In this document: piece by piece, positions 1 to 9,594 of the stretch
How positions within the stretch are numbered: the first letter of the stretch is position 1
How the letters are laid out: each line of letters begins with the position of its first letter
Origin: Maridesulfovibrio ferrireducens
GTDB taxonomy: Bacteria > Desulfobacterota > Desulfovibrionia > Desulfovibrionales > Desulfovibrionaceae
Reading direction: 5' to 3'
DNA length: 64,000 nucleotides
Assembly (NCBI RefSeq): GCF_016342405.1
Contig: NZ_JAEINN010000007.1
Coordinates: forward strand, 124,001 to 188,000
Program-made: the position numbers and the translations under genes
The notes under the pieces: generated by a model
The model's input: only the letters and a program-made list of their open reading frames with translations
What the model was told of the DNA's origin: nothing
Database searches by the model: none

Positions 1-2021
1 CAACATCATCTTATGCAGTTGAAACGAAAAACGGTGAATCTTATGATTCATGGCTTGAAAAATATGGTGCATGGGACGTTCTTGAAGAAAACTATTCCGG
101 TAGCGGAGATTCTCCGGAATTAATTATAAAAAGGGCTCAAACTGCCTATAATTTAGGTAGGTATTCTGCCTGCATGAATATTTTACAGGGAACACCTGCT
201 TTTGATGATAAATCTCTCGAAACATCACGACTCTGGCTTGGTGGACAAACACAACGAGCTTTAGGTGATCCTGTTAAAAGTGTCATTTGGTTCAGTCAGG
301 CTGCCCGCTTTATGAAGCAGGATTTTATGACTGATAAGTTTAAATCTGAACCAAATCTCAAAACTGTATGGTTTGATGTTTGGCGATCTCTCTATTGGTC
401 GGTGCTAGTAACTTCTGGTTCCGCTCGTGAAGCTCAGAATATGATTCTAACCCAATCTTTTGAACAAGCTGAGAAGGTTTGGCCCACTACTTATTTCATA
501 GTTAATACTAAACCTGTTTTTAAGAGCTCGCTTCAAAAAGGTTTCGATTTCAAACCGGCGTTGCGCAACTCAACTATTATTAATGATAAGGATCGTGAGC
601 TGATTGCAATGTCTATCGCTGCATCAAGTTTGAGCGAATGGGACAAGTCCAACTCTATTCTTGAAGATATCAGTAATTCAACAGTCAAAACTTTTTGGAA
701 TTCGGTAAACAGCTATTTGGAAACCGGTAAAAATCCGGCTGGTGTTGATTCGTTTCAAGATGAAAATATTGTTAACGCGTGGTCCTTTTTCAAATCAGGT
801 GTACTGGAACCCGCATATGAATCCCCTACTTTGTGGAAAATGGCCGCTCCGGCCTCCCCTGCTTGGAATGCTTTTCGTAATAAACTGATGTCTATGTCTC
901 CTCGGGAAGCACTTGATACGATTGACCGCGAAACTGGATCGCTGCTTCTTTCAGAAGAATTGGTCAGTGCTTTGCAAAATTATAAATTGGCATTTGCTCT
1001 CTTGACCGGAGATATGGAATTAGCAAAAAAAGTTTGGGGGCAACTTGACCCTAATTCATTACCTATGAGTCTTCGTATTGCTGCGGGAATAGTTTTTAAA
1101 CCTGACTTTTCTAAAATTTTAAGTACTGCAGATGCAGGTAAAAATTCAAATCTATTCATAATATCCGGGCTTTGTGATGCCGCAGGTGTTGAATATTTTA
1201 ACGATATCAATTCTCTTTTTTGGCAATCTCTTTCAGGTAATCAGTTTAATGCACAGGTTAACAGCAGACCATTAGATCGATTGCTTTTATTTTCAGAATT
1301 GGCAAAGGAAAGCTCGAAGAAGATGGATGACAACATTGCACGTAGATGTGCTATGTTATTTCCTAACTCTGACTTAGGCGCTAGAAGTTTTATTTATCTG
1401 GCAGATAATGCTGCTCAAAATAGAGACTTCAAGCTTTCAGCTTTTTATTTGAAAAGGGTTGATCCAAATAAGTTTGGAGCTGACATGCAACTAAAATGGC
1501 TTATCGCTGCCGTTGAGTATGACCTCGCCGTTGGTAATGAAGCTAAAGCCCTTAAAGCATATAATGAAATTTTAGGATCGGGAGGCGCCCTTCCCCCTGA
1601 GAAAGAACTGAGATTAGCGCTTTTAATACAGCAAAAAGGTGATCTTAAAAAAGCTCAAGCTATACTTGAAAGAATATGGAGTGGGCAGGACAAGTTAGAT
1701 AATGAACTTAAAGCGGAAATTTTGTTCTGGATTGCTGAGGGGGAACAGGCAATGGGAGACAAAGATAAAGCGTTGAAGAGTTATTTGGAATTAGCGTTTA
1801 AATTTCCAGAACAAAATATTTGGGCTGTGACCGCCATGTACAGAATTTCAATGATATATGAACATAGAGGTCAATTTGAAACAGCTAAAAAGTTTCTAAA
1901 TACGGTTATAAAAAATGCTGACAGAAAGGCTCAAAAAGAGGCTGCAAAAGCAAGGCTCAATGCAATCGACACCAAGCTTGCCAAAACAGGAAACGGAAAA
2001 GAAGCTTCTTTTCCGTTTTAG
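1..2021 (+). CDS. TPR-repeat protein, 5' end outside the window
   Basis: The reading frame is open without a stop from base 3 to the stop at 2019-2021 (672 visible codons), so the first in-frame ATG at 174 is internal and the gene begins left of the window. The C-terminal third (visible residues about 490-660) is a series of paired helices with the Ala/Gly/Tyr spacing of tetratricopeptide repeats. TPR proteins are protein-interaction scaffolds. I see no catalytic motif and cannot name a partner. The gene ends in a strong terminator and converges on trkH. The repeat class is fairly sure; the cellular role is unknown, and the missing N-terminus may hold a signal peptide or another domain. Confidence 0.75.
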   Translation, partial: TSSYAVETKNGESYDSWLEKYGAWDVLEENYSGSGDSPELIIKRAQTAYNLGRYSACMNILQGTPAFDDKSLETSRLWLGGQTQRALGDPVKSVIWFSQAARFMKQDFMTDKFKSEPNLKTVWFDVWRSLYWSVLVTSGSAREAQNMILTQSFEQAEKVWPTTYFIVNTKPVFKSSLQKGFDFKPALRNSTIINDKDRELIAMSIAASSLSEWDKSNSILEDISNSTVKTFWNSVNSYLETGKNPAGVDSFQDENIVNAWSFFKSGVLEPAYESPTLWKMAAPASPAWNAFRNKLMSMSPREALDTIDRETGSLLLSEELVSALQNYKLAFALLTGDMELAKKVWGQLDPNSLPMSLRIAAGIVFKPDFSKILSTADAGKNSNLFIISGLCDAAGVEYFNDINSLFWQSLSGNQFNAQVNSRPLDRLLLFSELAKESSKKMDDNIARRCAMLFPNSDLGARSFIYLADNAAQNRDFKLSAFYLKRVDPNKFGADMQLKWLIAAVEYDLAVGNEAKALKAYNEILGSGGALPPEKELRLALLIQQKGDLKKAQAILERIWSGQDKLDNELKAEILFWIAEGEQAMGDKDKALKSYLELAFKFPEQNIWAVTAMYRISMIYEHRGQFETAKKFLNTVIKNADRKAQKEAAKARLNAIDTKLAKTGNGKEASFPF

Positions 2022-2068
2022 CTGGTAACTTGATAAATCGTCTTAAAATTCATTACAGCTTATAGGAC

Positions 2069-2109
2069 AAAAAAACGGCTATGAGGTTCACCTCATAGCC
2101 GTTTTTTTT
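2069..2109. terminator. Bidirectional intrinsic terminator
   Basis: A perfect hairpin with 18-bp arms (2069-2086 and 2091-2108) and a TTCA loop. Its ends are A-rich on the left and T-rich on the right, so it can stop transcription from the TPR gene (plus) and from trkH (minus). Confidence 0.9.
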
Positions 2110-2160
2110 ACGAGTAAAGTTTGGATTTATTATCTTTAGAGTTATGCATTGGGGTGCAAT

Positions 2161-3615
2161 TTATTTTCTCCAGAATTCAGGAACACAAAGTACAATTACT
2201 GTATAAATTTCAAGTCGTCCAAGCAGCATACAAAAAATTAATGCCCACTTACCAACCTCTGGAATATGAGAGAAGTTGTCAGCCGGGCCGACAGTTCCAA
2301 TTCCAGGACCTATGTTTCCGATACAAGCGAGAGATGCTGCAAATGAGGAAACAACGTCTACTCCTGTCGCCGCAACAATAAGGCCGCAAAGCACGAATAA
2401 GCCGATCCAGAGTACTGCGAAACCGAGAATATCATTCATAGTTTCAGGCTTAATTACTTTTTTTCCGAGCTTTACTCTATTTACTGAGCGCGGGTGAATA
2501 ATTCTGAAAATTTGCTGATAAGATTGTTTCAAAAGAAGCATAATACGAAGGTGCTTCATACCACCGCTGGTTGATCCGGCGCATCCGCCTAAAAACATGC
2601 ACAAAAGTAGTAACCCTTGAGCCAGTGCCGGCCATAACTCATAATCCGCAGTTGCAAAACCTGTTGTGCTCATAATTGAAGCAACCTGAAATGATGTGTA
2701 TCTGACAGTATCAGCAACGGTTTCATAATTGTGGGCAGAATAAACAACGATAGTAACTATAACCGTTATTAAGGCCGTAATGGATGCAAAAAATCTAAAT
2801 TCAGGATCACGCCATAAAATTAAAGGCCGCCCTTTCAACATTTGGTAATGAAGACTAAAATTGATACCTGCGACAATCATAAAAAAGGTGATAACATAAT
2901 CGATATAAGCACTGTTAAAATATGCAACTGAAGTGTTCTTGGTTGAGAATCCACCAGTGGCGAGTGTTCCGAATGTATGGCAAAGAGAATCGAAAAAATC
3001 CATTCCACCAAGCATTAAGAGTATGGCTTCTATGGCTGAGAATAAAAGATAAACTTTCCAAAGAACTATCGCGGTGTCTTTAATTCGGGGTTTCAGCTTA
3101 TCCGGAACAGGACCGGGAACTTCTGCTTTATAAAGCTGCATTCCTCCGACCCCGAGAAAAGGTAGAATTGCAAGAGAAAGAACAATGATCCCCATACCGC
3201 CAAGCCAATGAGTAAGACTGCGCCAAAAAAGAATCCCTTTCGCAACACTTTCAATGTCAGTCATTACTGAAGAACCTGTCGTAGTAAAACCGGACAAGGA
3301 TTCAAAAAAACAGTCAACATTACTTGAAAATACATCTCCGAAATAAAAAGGAAGACTTCCGAAAAAGCCGGCTGCAACCCATCCTAACGCAACAATAGCC
3401 ATTCCTTCTCGATGACTTAAGCCTTGATTTTCATCCTTACTTCGAAAAACAAGAAACAACCCTAAACCGCAGAGACAGGAAATTAACATGGACTGAATCA
3501 AAGGCATTATTCCTGAATCTTGATAATACAATGAAAAAGCAAGTGGCATTATCATTGTAAGGCCGACGCACAAAATTAGTGCTCCGATAATATGCAGAAC
3601 GACCTTCCAGCGCAT
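2161..3615 (-). CDS. trkH: Trk potassium uptake channel subunit TrkH
   Basis: A 484-residue polytopic inner-membrane protein that forms the K+ pathway of the Trk system. Four pore-loop signatures with the filter glycine are visible: GFTTTGSS near residue 110, ATGGFST near 220, STTGFAT near 320 and GNIGPGIG near 430. Length and order match the SKT/TrkH family. Its ATG overlaps the TAA stop of trkA by one base (TAATG), so the two genes are translationally coupled. TrkA gates the channel through NAD(H)/ATP-binding RCK domains. A TrkG or KtrB name would also be possible; the TrkH-like length and the full-length two-RCK TrkA next door favour Trk. Confidence 0.93.
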   Translation of the reverse strand: MRWKVVLHIIGALILCVGLTMIMPLAFSLYYQDSGIMPLIQSMLISCLCGLGLFLVFRSKDENQGLSHREGMAIVALGWVAAGFFGSLPFYFGDVFSSNVDCFFESLSGFTTTGSSVMTDIESVAKGILFWRSLTHWLGGMGIIVLSLAILPFLGVGGMQLYKAEVPGPVPDKLKPRIKDTAIVLWKVYLLFSAIEAILLMLGGMDFFDSLCHTFGTLATGGFSTKNTSVAYFNSAYIDYVITFFMIVAGINFSLHYQMLKGRPLILWRDPEFRFFASITALITVIVTIVVYSAHNYETVADTVRYTSFQVASIMSTTGFATADYELWPALAQGLLLLCMFLGGCAGSTSGGMKHLRIMLLLKQSYQQIFRIIHPRSVNRVKLGKKVIKPETMNDILGFAVLWIGLFVLCGLIVAATGVDVVSSFAASLACIGNIGPGIGTVGPADNFSHIPEVGKWALIFCMLLGRLEIYTVIVLCVPEFWRK

Positions 3616-4979
3616 TAATAATACTCCAGTTTGGTGGTAAGTGCTTTCTCTATTTCAGGTATATTTTTACGAGTTGAAATAATTAAAAGTCTGTCATTGG
3701 GCTCAATTACAGTGAAACCTGAAGGAATTATTACTTCCTCTCCGCGTTGGAAGCAGAGAATGAGTGTTCCTTTAGGAAGATTTAAATCTTTGATCGGTTT
3801 ACCGACAATTCCAGATTTTTCTTGAGCAATTGCTTCAAGAGCTTCAGCTTCTTCACCTTTTATCGAAACGGCAGAAATAACTTTTCCTTGTCTGACAAAA
3901 TGTAGAATTGAATTAATTGCGGAGAGTCTGGGACAAACAAGATGGTCAATCCCAATAGGTTGAATCAAAGGAATATACGCGAAATTGTTAATGCGGGTAA
4001 TGGTCTTACGGGCGCCTAAGTTTTTAGCAAGCAGGCAGGATAAGATATTCATTTCTTCATCGCCTGTAACCGCTATAACCATATCCAGTTCACCGACATT
4101 TTCTTCTTTAAGTAATTCCTGATCAGTTCCATCTCCATGTAAAACAATAACACGGTCAAGTTTTTCAGAAAGTTCATCACAACGATCAGAATCTTTGTCT
4201 AGAAGGCGTGTATGATATTTTTTGTTATCGAGAGCTTGAGCTAAAAGGAAGCCGACATTTCCGCCACCGACAATAAGAACTTTTCTAATGGGATCTGAAA
4301 GAATTCCAGCTTGTCTAAGTAGAGATTCCTGCTGGTTACGCATGGATGTAAAATAGACAATATCCCCTTCTTGAATGGTATCGAGACCACCAGGGATGAT
4401 GAGTCTGTCTTCGCGAACCAAAGCGGCAATGACGACATTAATGCCGATAAGATGCTCTTTGATATTCATAAGAGTTACCCCTACAAGGGGGCTCTCTTTT
4501 GGAAGCTTAACTCCGATAAGGCGAACTTTTCCACCAACAAAGTCATTAATTTCCACAGCTCCGGGGACACTCATGACTCTTAGTATGGATTCAACAACTT
4601 CTTCATCAGGATTGATCAAAGTGTCAATTCGCAGATCACCTTCAGTGAACATTTCGGAGTACTTAGTATAGTCTTCATTCCGGATGCGCGCGAGTTTGAT
4701 AATTTTGGGTGCAATACGGTTCGCCAGAAAAGTTGAAATTAAATTTATTTCATCTTTATCTGTAACAGCTAAAAAGATATCAGCGTCAAGAACTCCGGCC
4801 CGTTTCAAAATTTCCGGACTTGAACCGGAGCCAAGTATGGTTTGAACATCTAATGTATCAGAAACCCTACTTAATGCTTTGGAGTTTGTGTCTATGACAA
4901 CAACTTCCTTACTTTCACCGGAAAGACGTCTCGCGACGTTAAACCCAACTTCTCCGGCACCAACGATTATAACCCTCAA
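3615..4979 (-). CDS. trkA: Trk potassium transport regulatory protein TrkA
   Basis: A cytosolic gating subunit of the Trk channel with two RCK units in tandem. The first Rossmann motif GAGEVG lies at residues 6-11 and the second (GGGNVG) near 225; each is followed by a TrkA_C-type domain. The frame extends upstream to a TTG at 5003, but the better start is TTG at 4977-4979. It has AGGAG six bases upstream and gives a protein beginning MRVIIVGAGEVG, like other TrkA proteins (454 residues). It is the first gene of a two-gene operon with trkH. The start choice is my inference from the ribosome-binding site. Confidence 0.92.
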   Translation of the reverse strand: MRVIIVGAGEVGFNVARRLSGESKEVVVIDTNSKALSRVSDTLDVQTILGSGSSPEILKRAGVLDADIFLAVTDKDEINLISTFLANRIAPKIIKLARIRNEDYTKYSEMFTEGDLRIDTLINPDEEVVESILRVMSVPGAVEINDFVGGKVRLIGVKLPKESPLVGVTLMNIKEHLIGINVVIAALVREDRLIIPGGLDTIQEGDIVYFTSMRNQQESLLRQAGILSDPIRKVLIVGGGNVGFLLAQALDNKKYHTRLLDKDSDRCDELSEKLDRVIVLHGDGTDQELLKEENVGELDMVIAVTGDEEMNILSCLLAKNLGARKTITRINNFAYIPLIQPIGIDHLVCPRLSAINSILHFVRQGKVISAVSIKGEEAEALEAIAQEKSGIVGKPIKDLNLPKGTLILCFQRGEEVIIPSGFTVIEPNDRLLIISTRKNIPEIEKALTTKLEYY

Positions 4980-5130
4980 AAGCAACTCCTCATGTAAAAT
5001 CAAATCACAACTAAACGCGAAATTGAAAACACAGTTGAAATCAGCAATTACTCTTTGCTTTGATAGCGCAAAGACAGTGATATTGCCATCGACTTTTTGT
5101 ATAAAAAGTTAATAGAAAATAGTTAAACAC

Positions 5131-5159
5131 AAAAAGCCCGCCGCATTATGCGACGGGCT
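5131..5159 (-). terminator. Intrinsic terminator of rpsT
   Basis: GC-rich stem (5135-5159, AGCCCG..CGGGCT arms with an inner CGCAT/ATGCG stem) followed on the minus strand by a T run (5131-5134 and beyond), 37 bases after the rpsT stop codon. Confidence 0.88.
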
Positions 5160-5195
5160 GAATAAATCTTTACAAAAATAATAATATTGTAAGAG

Positions 5196-5459
5196 TTACG
5201 CCATCTTATTTACAGCAGCGTGAAGACGAGAAATCCTACGGGACGCTGCGCGTGCGTGGATAACTTTCTTTGTGGCTGCTGCATCAAGAACGGAAGTAGC
5301 TTTACGAAGAGCTGTTGCTGCAAGTTCAGTGTCGTTTGAATCAACGGCTGTACGTACTTCTTTAACAACGTTTTTGATACGAGTACGTACCATGTTGTTG
5401 CGTGAATTACGAACGAGGCTCTGACGATGTCTTTTGAGTGCGGACTTATGATTAGCCAA
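5196..5459 (-). CDS. rpsT: 30S ribosomal protein S20
   Basis: An 87-residue, Lys/Arg-rich protein beginning (M)[13 protein letters not shown], the S20 signature. It binds 16S rRNA and assembles early into the 30S subunit. The start codon is TTG (5457-5459) with AGGAG placed six bases upstream. E. coli rpsT also uses UUG, where the weak start is part of autogenous control of S20 synthesis; the same logic may hold here. It is monocistronic: it has its own terminator, and a 180-base region with a TTGACA box lies upstream. Confidence 0.97.
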   Translation of the reverse strand: MANHKSALKRHRQSLVRNSRNNMVRTRIKNVVKEVRTAVDSNDTELAATALRKATSVLDAAATKKVIHARAASRRISRLHAAVNKMA

Positions 5460-5494
5460 GGTATTTCTCCTGTATCTTAAATTTGTATTTCTTT

Positions 5495-5560
5495 CTCCGG
5501 ACAGCCGGAGTTACGTTCGAACAAAATGGGTCTTTAACTAAAATCAGTTATACTTGTCAA
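5495..5560 (-). promoter_or_regulatory. rpsT promoter candidate and leader hairpin
   Basis: On the minus strand a perfect TTGACA (5555-5560) is followed after 17 bases by a poor -10 hexamer TTAAAG (5532-5537). The transcript would then carry a small hairpin, CTCCGG-CTGT-CCGGAG (5495-5510), about 35 bases before the TTG start. The -35 box and position are convincing; the -10 is weak, so the exact start is uncertain. Confidence 0.45.
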
Positions 5561-5639
5561 GTGTTTAAAATGATTTTTTGATTTAAAAAACATTTAAAAA
5601 AACTGTCTAACATAACAAAATCATTCAGATGAATCTGAT

Positions 5640-7733
5640 TTAAACCTGAAGAGCACCAAAATCAGCCAACCTGCTAAGTCTGTCTACCAGAGCTTGAAGC
5701 AAGTTCAGGCGATTAATTTTTAATGATTCATCATCGCTGATGACCATTACGTTATCAAAAAAGTCATCCACAAATGGTCTTAATTCTCCAAGAATTCCAA
5801 AGAGATTTGTGAAATCATCATTTCCCCAAAGTTCTTCGAAACGATCAGCTGTATCATCCAGCTTTGTAGCAAGAGCTTTTTCCTGAGGTTCAATCAGTTT
5901 TTCAACTTCATATCCTCCAGTCAAAATGATTCCTGCTTCACTACCCTGTTTTCTGATAATATTTGATGCTCGCTTAAAAGTAAGCACCGACTGCTCGAAT
6001 CCTTCTTCTTTTGCGAATTCAGATAAAGCTTCAACTCTAGCTTTTAGAGCATTAACATCTCTGAATCCGGCACCTAAAGCAGCATCAACGACTCTTGTTT
6101 CATATCCTTGGCCTGTAAAATAGGCGCGGAGTCTGCTGGAAATAAAATCTCCAAGTTTTTCAAGAATCTCTGCTTTATCAAGTTTCCATTTAATATCCTT
6201 AGAATATCCGTCATAAGCCATGTCGAAAATTTCGAGGATGTCGACACTTAATCTGAATTCAAGGATCATCCGTATAATACCAAGGGCAGCGCGCCTGAGA
6301 GCGTAGGCATCGTTGGCACCGGTAGGTATTTTATTTAATCCGAAGCAACCGACGAGAGTATCGGCTTTATCGGTCATGGATATTATAGCTCCACCAATTG
6401 TGGAAGGTACAGGACTTTCTGGTCCTGCAGGGAGATATTGTTCGCTGATAGCTTTGCATACAACATCATCTTCGCCCTTTTTAGAGCCGTAGATTCCGCC
6501 CATCAAGCCTTGCAGTTTATCAAATTCATTAACCATTTCAGATACAAGGTCTGCTTTGGCAATTTTACCGGCGCGAGCCATTTCAGTCTGCAAATCAGGA
6601 TCAATTTTGCCTGCGATTAATGCAGCCAGGCTTTCGAGTCTACGCGATTTATCGCCCATGGTTCCCAAAGGACCAAGGAATACTACGTGTTCAAGCTTTT
6701 CAAGCCAGACACCAAAATCTGTATCTAAATCTTTAGCCCAGAAGAAACGAGCATCTTCAAGTCTTGCTTTAAGAACTTTTTCCCATCCCTTACGAACCAG
6801 ATCCATATCTTTAGGTTTCAGATTTAAAGTACATAGAAAATGAGGAAGCAGGTTTCCGTCAGAGTTCTCAATACCGAAACATTTCTGATGGCTTTCCATA
6901 CTTGTCAGTAAAACTTCTTTAGGAAGTTCAAGGAAAGATTCTTCAAAATTTCCAATGATAGGCATGGGGAATTCAACAAGGTTACTGACTTCTTGAAGCA
7001 GACTGTCCTTCCAGACAACAGACCCGTTAAGCGCGGAAGCAAGTTTATCTCCTTCAGCGCGTACGAGTTCTCCTCGTTTTTCCGGAGAAATAACTACAGA
7101 ACATTTCTGCTCAATAATATTGAAATAGTCAGAAGCAGAAGCAATATCCCATGGACCGGCACCCATGACACGATGTCCGTAGGTTTTCCGTCCTGAAGTA
7201 AGTCCTGCCAATTCGAAGTCTACAACTTGGTCGCCGCAAAGGCACAACAGCCAACGCAGCGGTCTACCAAATGTGAACTCGAGACTGCCCCACTTCATCT
7301 TTTTAGGAAATGAAAGCTTTTTAATTGCGGTGATACACATCTCAGGAAGAATAGAAATAGTTGCAGCGCCGCCGACTGTTTTTTTGGCTCCGAGATAGTC
7401 ACCTTTATCAGTTTTGATAAGATAAATATCTTCGAGTTTGATTCCTTGAGATTTAACGAATCCGTCACAGGCTTTAGTTGGTTTTCCGTCAGCATCGTAA
7501 GCTATTCTAGCAGGAGGCCCTGATACTTCCTCTTCAACTTTTCTCTGATCGAGTGCGATGTCTGTGACAAAAACACTAAGTCTGCGAGGAGTGGCAAAAG
7601 CGGCTACTTCTGCAAAATCAATCATGTGTTCTTTAAGAAGATCACTGAAAATATTTTTAATATCCTCGCCCAGACGTGGAACAAAGCGGGCGGGCATTTC
7701 TTCAATACCTATTTCGAGAATAAAATCGGCCAT
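5640..7733 (-). CDS. glyS: Glycyl-tRNA synthetase beta subunit
   Basis: A 697-residue protein starting MADFILEIGIEEMPARFV, the conserved N-terminus of the beta chain of the bacterial alpha2-beta2 glycyl-tRNA synthetase. The beta chain carries the tRNA-binding part (including B3/4-like, HD-like and anticodon-binding regions) while the alpha chain holds the catalytic site. Length is normal. It lies 17 bases downstream of glyQ in the same direction, so the two subunits are co-expressed. No frameshift or missing region is apparent. Confidence 0.96.
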   Translation of the reverse strand: MADFILEIGIEEMPARFVPRLGEDIKNIFSDLLKEHMIDFAEVAAFATPRRLSVFVTDIALDQRKVEEEVSGPPARIAYDADGKPTKACDGFVKSQGIKLEDIYLIKTDKGDYLGAKKTVGGAATISILPEMCITAIKKLSFPKKMKWGSLEFTFGRPLRWLLCLCGDQVVDFELAGLTSGRKTYGHRVMGAGPWDIASASDYFNIIEQKCSVVISPEKRGELVRAEGDKLASALNGSVVWKDSLLQEVSNLVEFPMPIIGNFEESFLELPKEVLLTSMESHQKCFGIENSDGNLLPHFLCTLNLKPKDMDLVRKGWEKVLKARLEDARFFWAKDLDTDFGVWLEKLEHVVFLGPLGTMGDKSRRLESLAALIAGKIDPDLQTEMARAGKIAKADLVSEMVNEFDKLQGLMGGIYGSKKGEDDVVCKAISEQYLPAGPESPVPSTIGGAIISMTDKADTLVGCFGLNKIPTGANDAYALRRAALGIIRMILEFRLSVDILEIFDMAYDGYSKDIKWKLDKAEILEKLGDFISSRLRAYFTGQGYETRVVDAALGAGFRDVNALKARVEALSEFAKEEGFEQSVLTFKRASNIIRKQGSEAGIILTGGYEVEKLIEPQEKALATKLDDTADRFEELWGNDDFTNLFGILGELRPFVDDFFDNVMVISDDESLKINRLNLLQALVDRLSRLADFGALQV

Positions 7734-7750
7734 ATCTAATTCCGTTTTTT

Positions 7751-8623
7751 TTAATCGTTTTCAAGCATGGGGTAATTTAATTCTTCGCGCTGTGCGGAAT
7801 AAAGTCTTGCTGCAGCGGAAGCTAAAGTACGCACTCTGCCTATATATGTTGCCCGTTCGGTAATGGATATTGCACCGCGAGCATCAAGCATATTGAAAGT
7901 GTGAGAACATTTTAGACAATAGTCGTATGCGGGACGGGGAAGCCGTTCTTCGCATAGTCTCAAACTTTCAGCTTCATATTTATTGAATAGATCAAGAAGC
8001 ATGGCTGAATCGCTGAGCTCAAAATTATATTTAGAATTCTCAACTTCGTTCTGATGGAATATTTGACCATAAGTGATCTTGTCGTTCCACATCAAATCAT
8101 AAACGGATTCTTTGCCCTGCAAGTACATACAGAGTCTTTCAAGACCGTAAGTCAGTTCAACGGAAACAGGGCTGAGGTCAAGTCCTCCGACCTGCTGGAA
8201 GTAGGTAAATTGAGTTACTTCCATACCGTTAAGCCAAACTTCCCAGCCAAGTCCCCATGCACCCAGTGTAGGAGATTCCCAGTCATCTTCTACAAATCTG
8301 ATGTCATGTGCAGCAGCATCTAGACCGAGAGCTTCGAGGCTCTTGAGATAGAGGTCCTGAACATTGTCAGGGGAAGGTTTTAAAATAACCTGAAACTGAA
8401 AGTAGTGCTGAAGCCTGTTTGGATTTTCTCCGTAACGTCCATCAGTAGGACGGCGGGACGGTTCCACATAAGCAGCATTCCAAGGCTCAGGTCCGATAAC
8501 TCTGAAAAAAGTTGAAGGATTGAATGTTCCGGCCCCTACCTCAATATCAAGAGGCTGAACCAGACAACAACCGTAATCAGACCAAAAGTTTTGCAACGTA
8601 AGTATAACATTCTGAAAATTCAT
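7751..8623 (-). CDS. glyQ: Glycyl-tRNA synthetase alpha subunit
   Basis: The catalytic subunit of heterotetrameric glycyl-tRNA synthetase, a class II enzyme that forms Gly-AMP and charges tRNA-Gly. The sequence has the family hallmarks NFWSDYGCC near the N-terminus, [14 protein letters not shown] and QVGGLDL. A GTG at 8635 is in frame, but ATG at 8621-8623 has GAGGG six bases upstream and gives [14 protein letters not shown] (290 residues), the usual start for this family. It leads the glyQ-glyS pair; about 210 bases separate it from recO. Confidence 0.96.
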   Translation of the reverse strand: MNFQNVILTLQNFWSDYGCCLVQPLDIEVGAGTFNPSTFFRVIGPEPWNAAYVEPSRRPTDGRYGENPNRLQHYFQFQVILKPSPDNVQDLYLKSLEALGLDAAAHDIRFVEDDWESPTLGAWGLGWEVWLNGMEVTQFTYFQQVGGLDLSPVSVELTYGLERLCMYLQGKESVYDLMWNDKITYGQIFHQNEVENSKYNFELSDSAMLLDLFNKYEAESLRLCEERLPRPAYDYCLKCSHTFNMLDARGAISITERATYIGRVRTLASAAARLYSAQREELNYPMLEND

Positions 8624-8834
8624 TAAATCCCTCACATCTAGAAAAAAACCAAACTTTCTATAGAGTCATTTTTTATATAAATACTATTTGTACAATATAA
8701 AAAATGTCCGACTTCTTAACAATTAATAACAGAAATATTTTAGACTTTTTCAAGAAATTTTAAATTAGAATAAGCCTCAAGATTAAGCACAATGTTTATT
8801 GCTGCACTTTGAACCAGATAGACATTTAACTTCA

Positions 8835-9575
8835 CTAAATTTTTCGATAACCACTTTCTTCCCAGACCAAACCCATATGATATGCCATGAATTTATCCAT
8901 TACTGAAAAACATTCTTGCCGTATTTCATATGGAAGGTTCACAGGCATCCAATTAGAAGGACCTGTATCCTGAATCCATGCTAAAGTCCGTATGGTTCCA
9001 GCCCCAACAGAATCCCCACTCCTGCCGTTGTCACATTCTGAGCAGGTTATAACACCTTTCTCAATATCAAAAACTACAGGTCGTGCGCTGAATAGAGGTT
9101 TGCCGCATCGCGCGCAAATTGTAAAGTCAGGATTGTATCCTTGTTCAAATGCAACCTTTGCTCTGAAAAACAATGGGAAAAAATCATCCGGTTCTGAACT
9201 TTCGATAACATCCAGAGTTTCAGATAAAAGATCAAAAACTCTTCGACTGCTTTCCTTTTCTGTTCCGGCTGATTCTATAAACTTTAAACAATTAGCAGCA
9301 AGCCCAGTTTTCCGGAGGTTTGTTCTTATTTCAGGATAGCTTTTCATAAGGCTTCCTTCTTTAAGAACCTGATAAGCACCCGTTTTATTGGTTTCGATCT
9401 TAAACAAAACCTGTGAAAAAGGCTCTAAGCAACCGCCGAATCTTTTACGACTTCTGCTTCCGCCAAATGCAAAAGCTGTTTGAACACCACGAGAAGCTGA
9501 AAGAAAACGAACCCAAAGATCATTTTCTTTAAATTTTCCTGTTTTAAGAATTAAAACTTTATCCGTTGTTTCCAT
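8835..9575 (-). CDS. recO: DNA repair protein RecO
   Basis: A 246-residue RecO-family protein: an N-terminal OB-fold region (residues 1-80), a helical core, and a four-cysteine zinc site (Cys154, Cys157, Cys178, Cys181). RecO works with RecR and RecF to load RecA onto SSB-coated single-stranded DNA and also anneals strands. Length and zinc ligands are normal for the zinc-containing form. It is 19 bases downstream of the RodZ-like gene in the same direction, suggesting co-transcription. Confidence 0.9.
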   Translation of the reverse strand: METTDKVLILKTGKFKENDLWVRFLSASRGVQTAFAFGGSRSRKRFGGCLEPFSQVLFKIETNKTGAYQVLKEGSLMKSYPEIRTNLRKTGLAANCLKFIESAGTEKESSRRVFDLLSETLDVIESSEPDDFFPLFFRAKVAFEQGYNPDFTICARCGKPLFSARPVVFDIEKGVITCSECDNGRSGDSVGAGTIRTLAWIQDTGPSNWMPVNLPYEIRQECFSVMDKFMAYHMGLVWEESGYRKI

Positions 9576-9594
9576 TTTTTAAACGCTGAATTTC

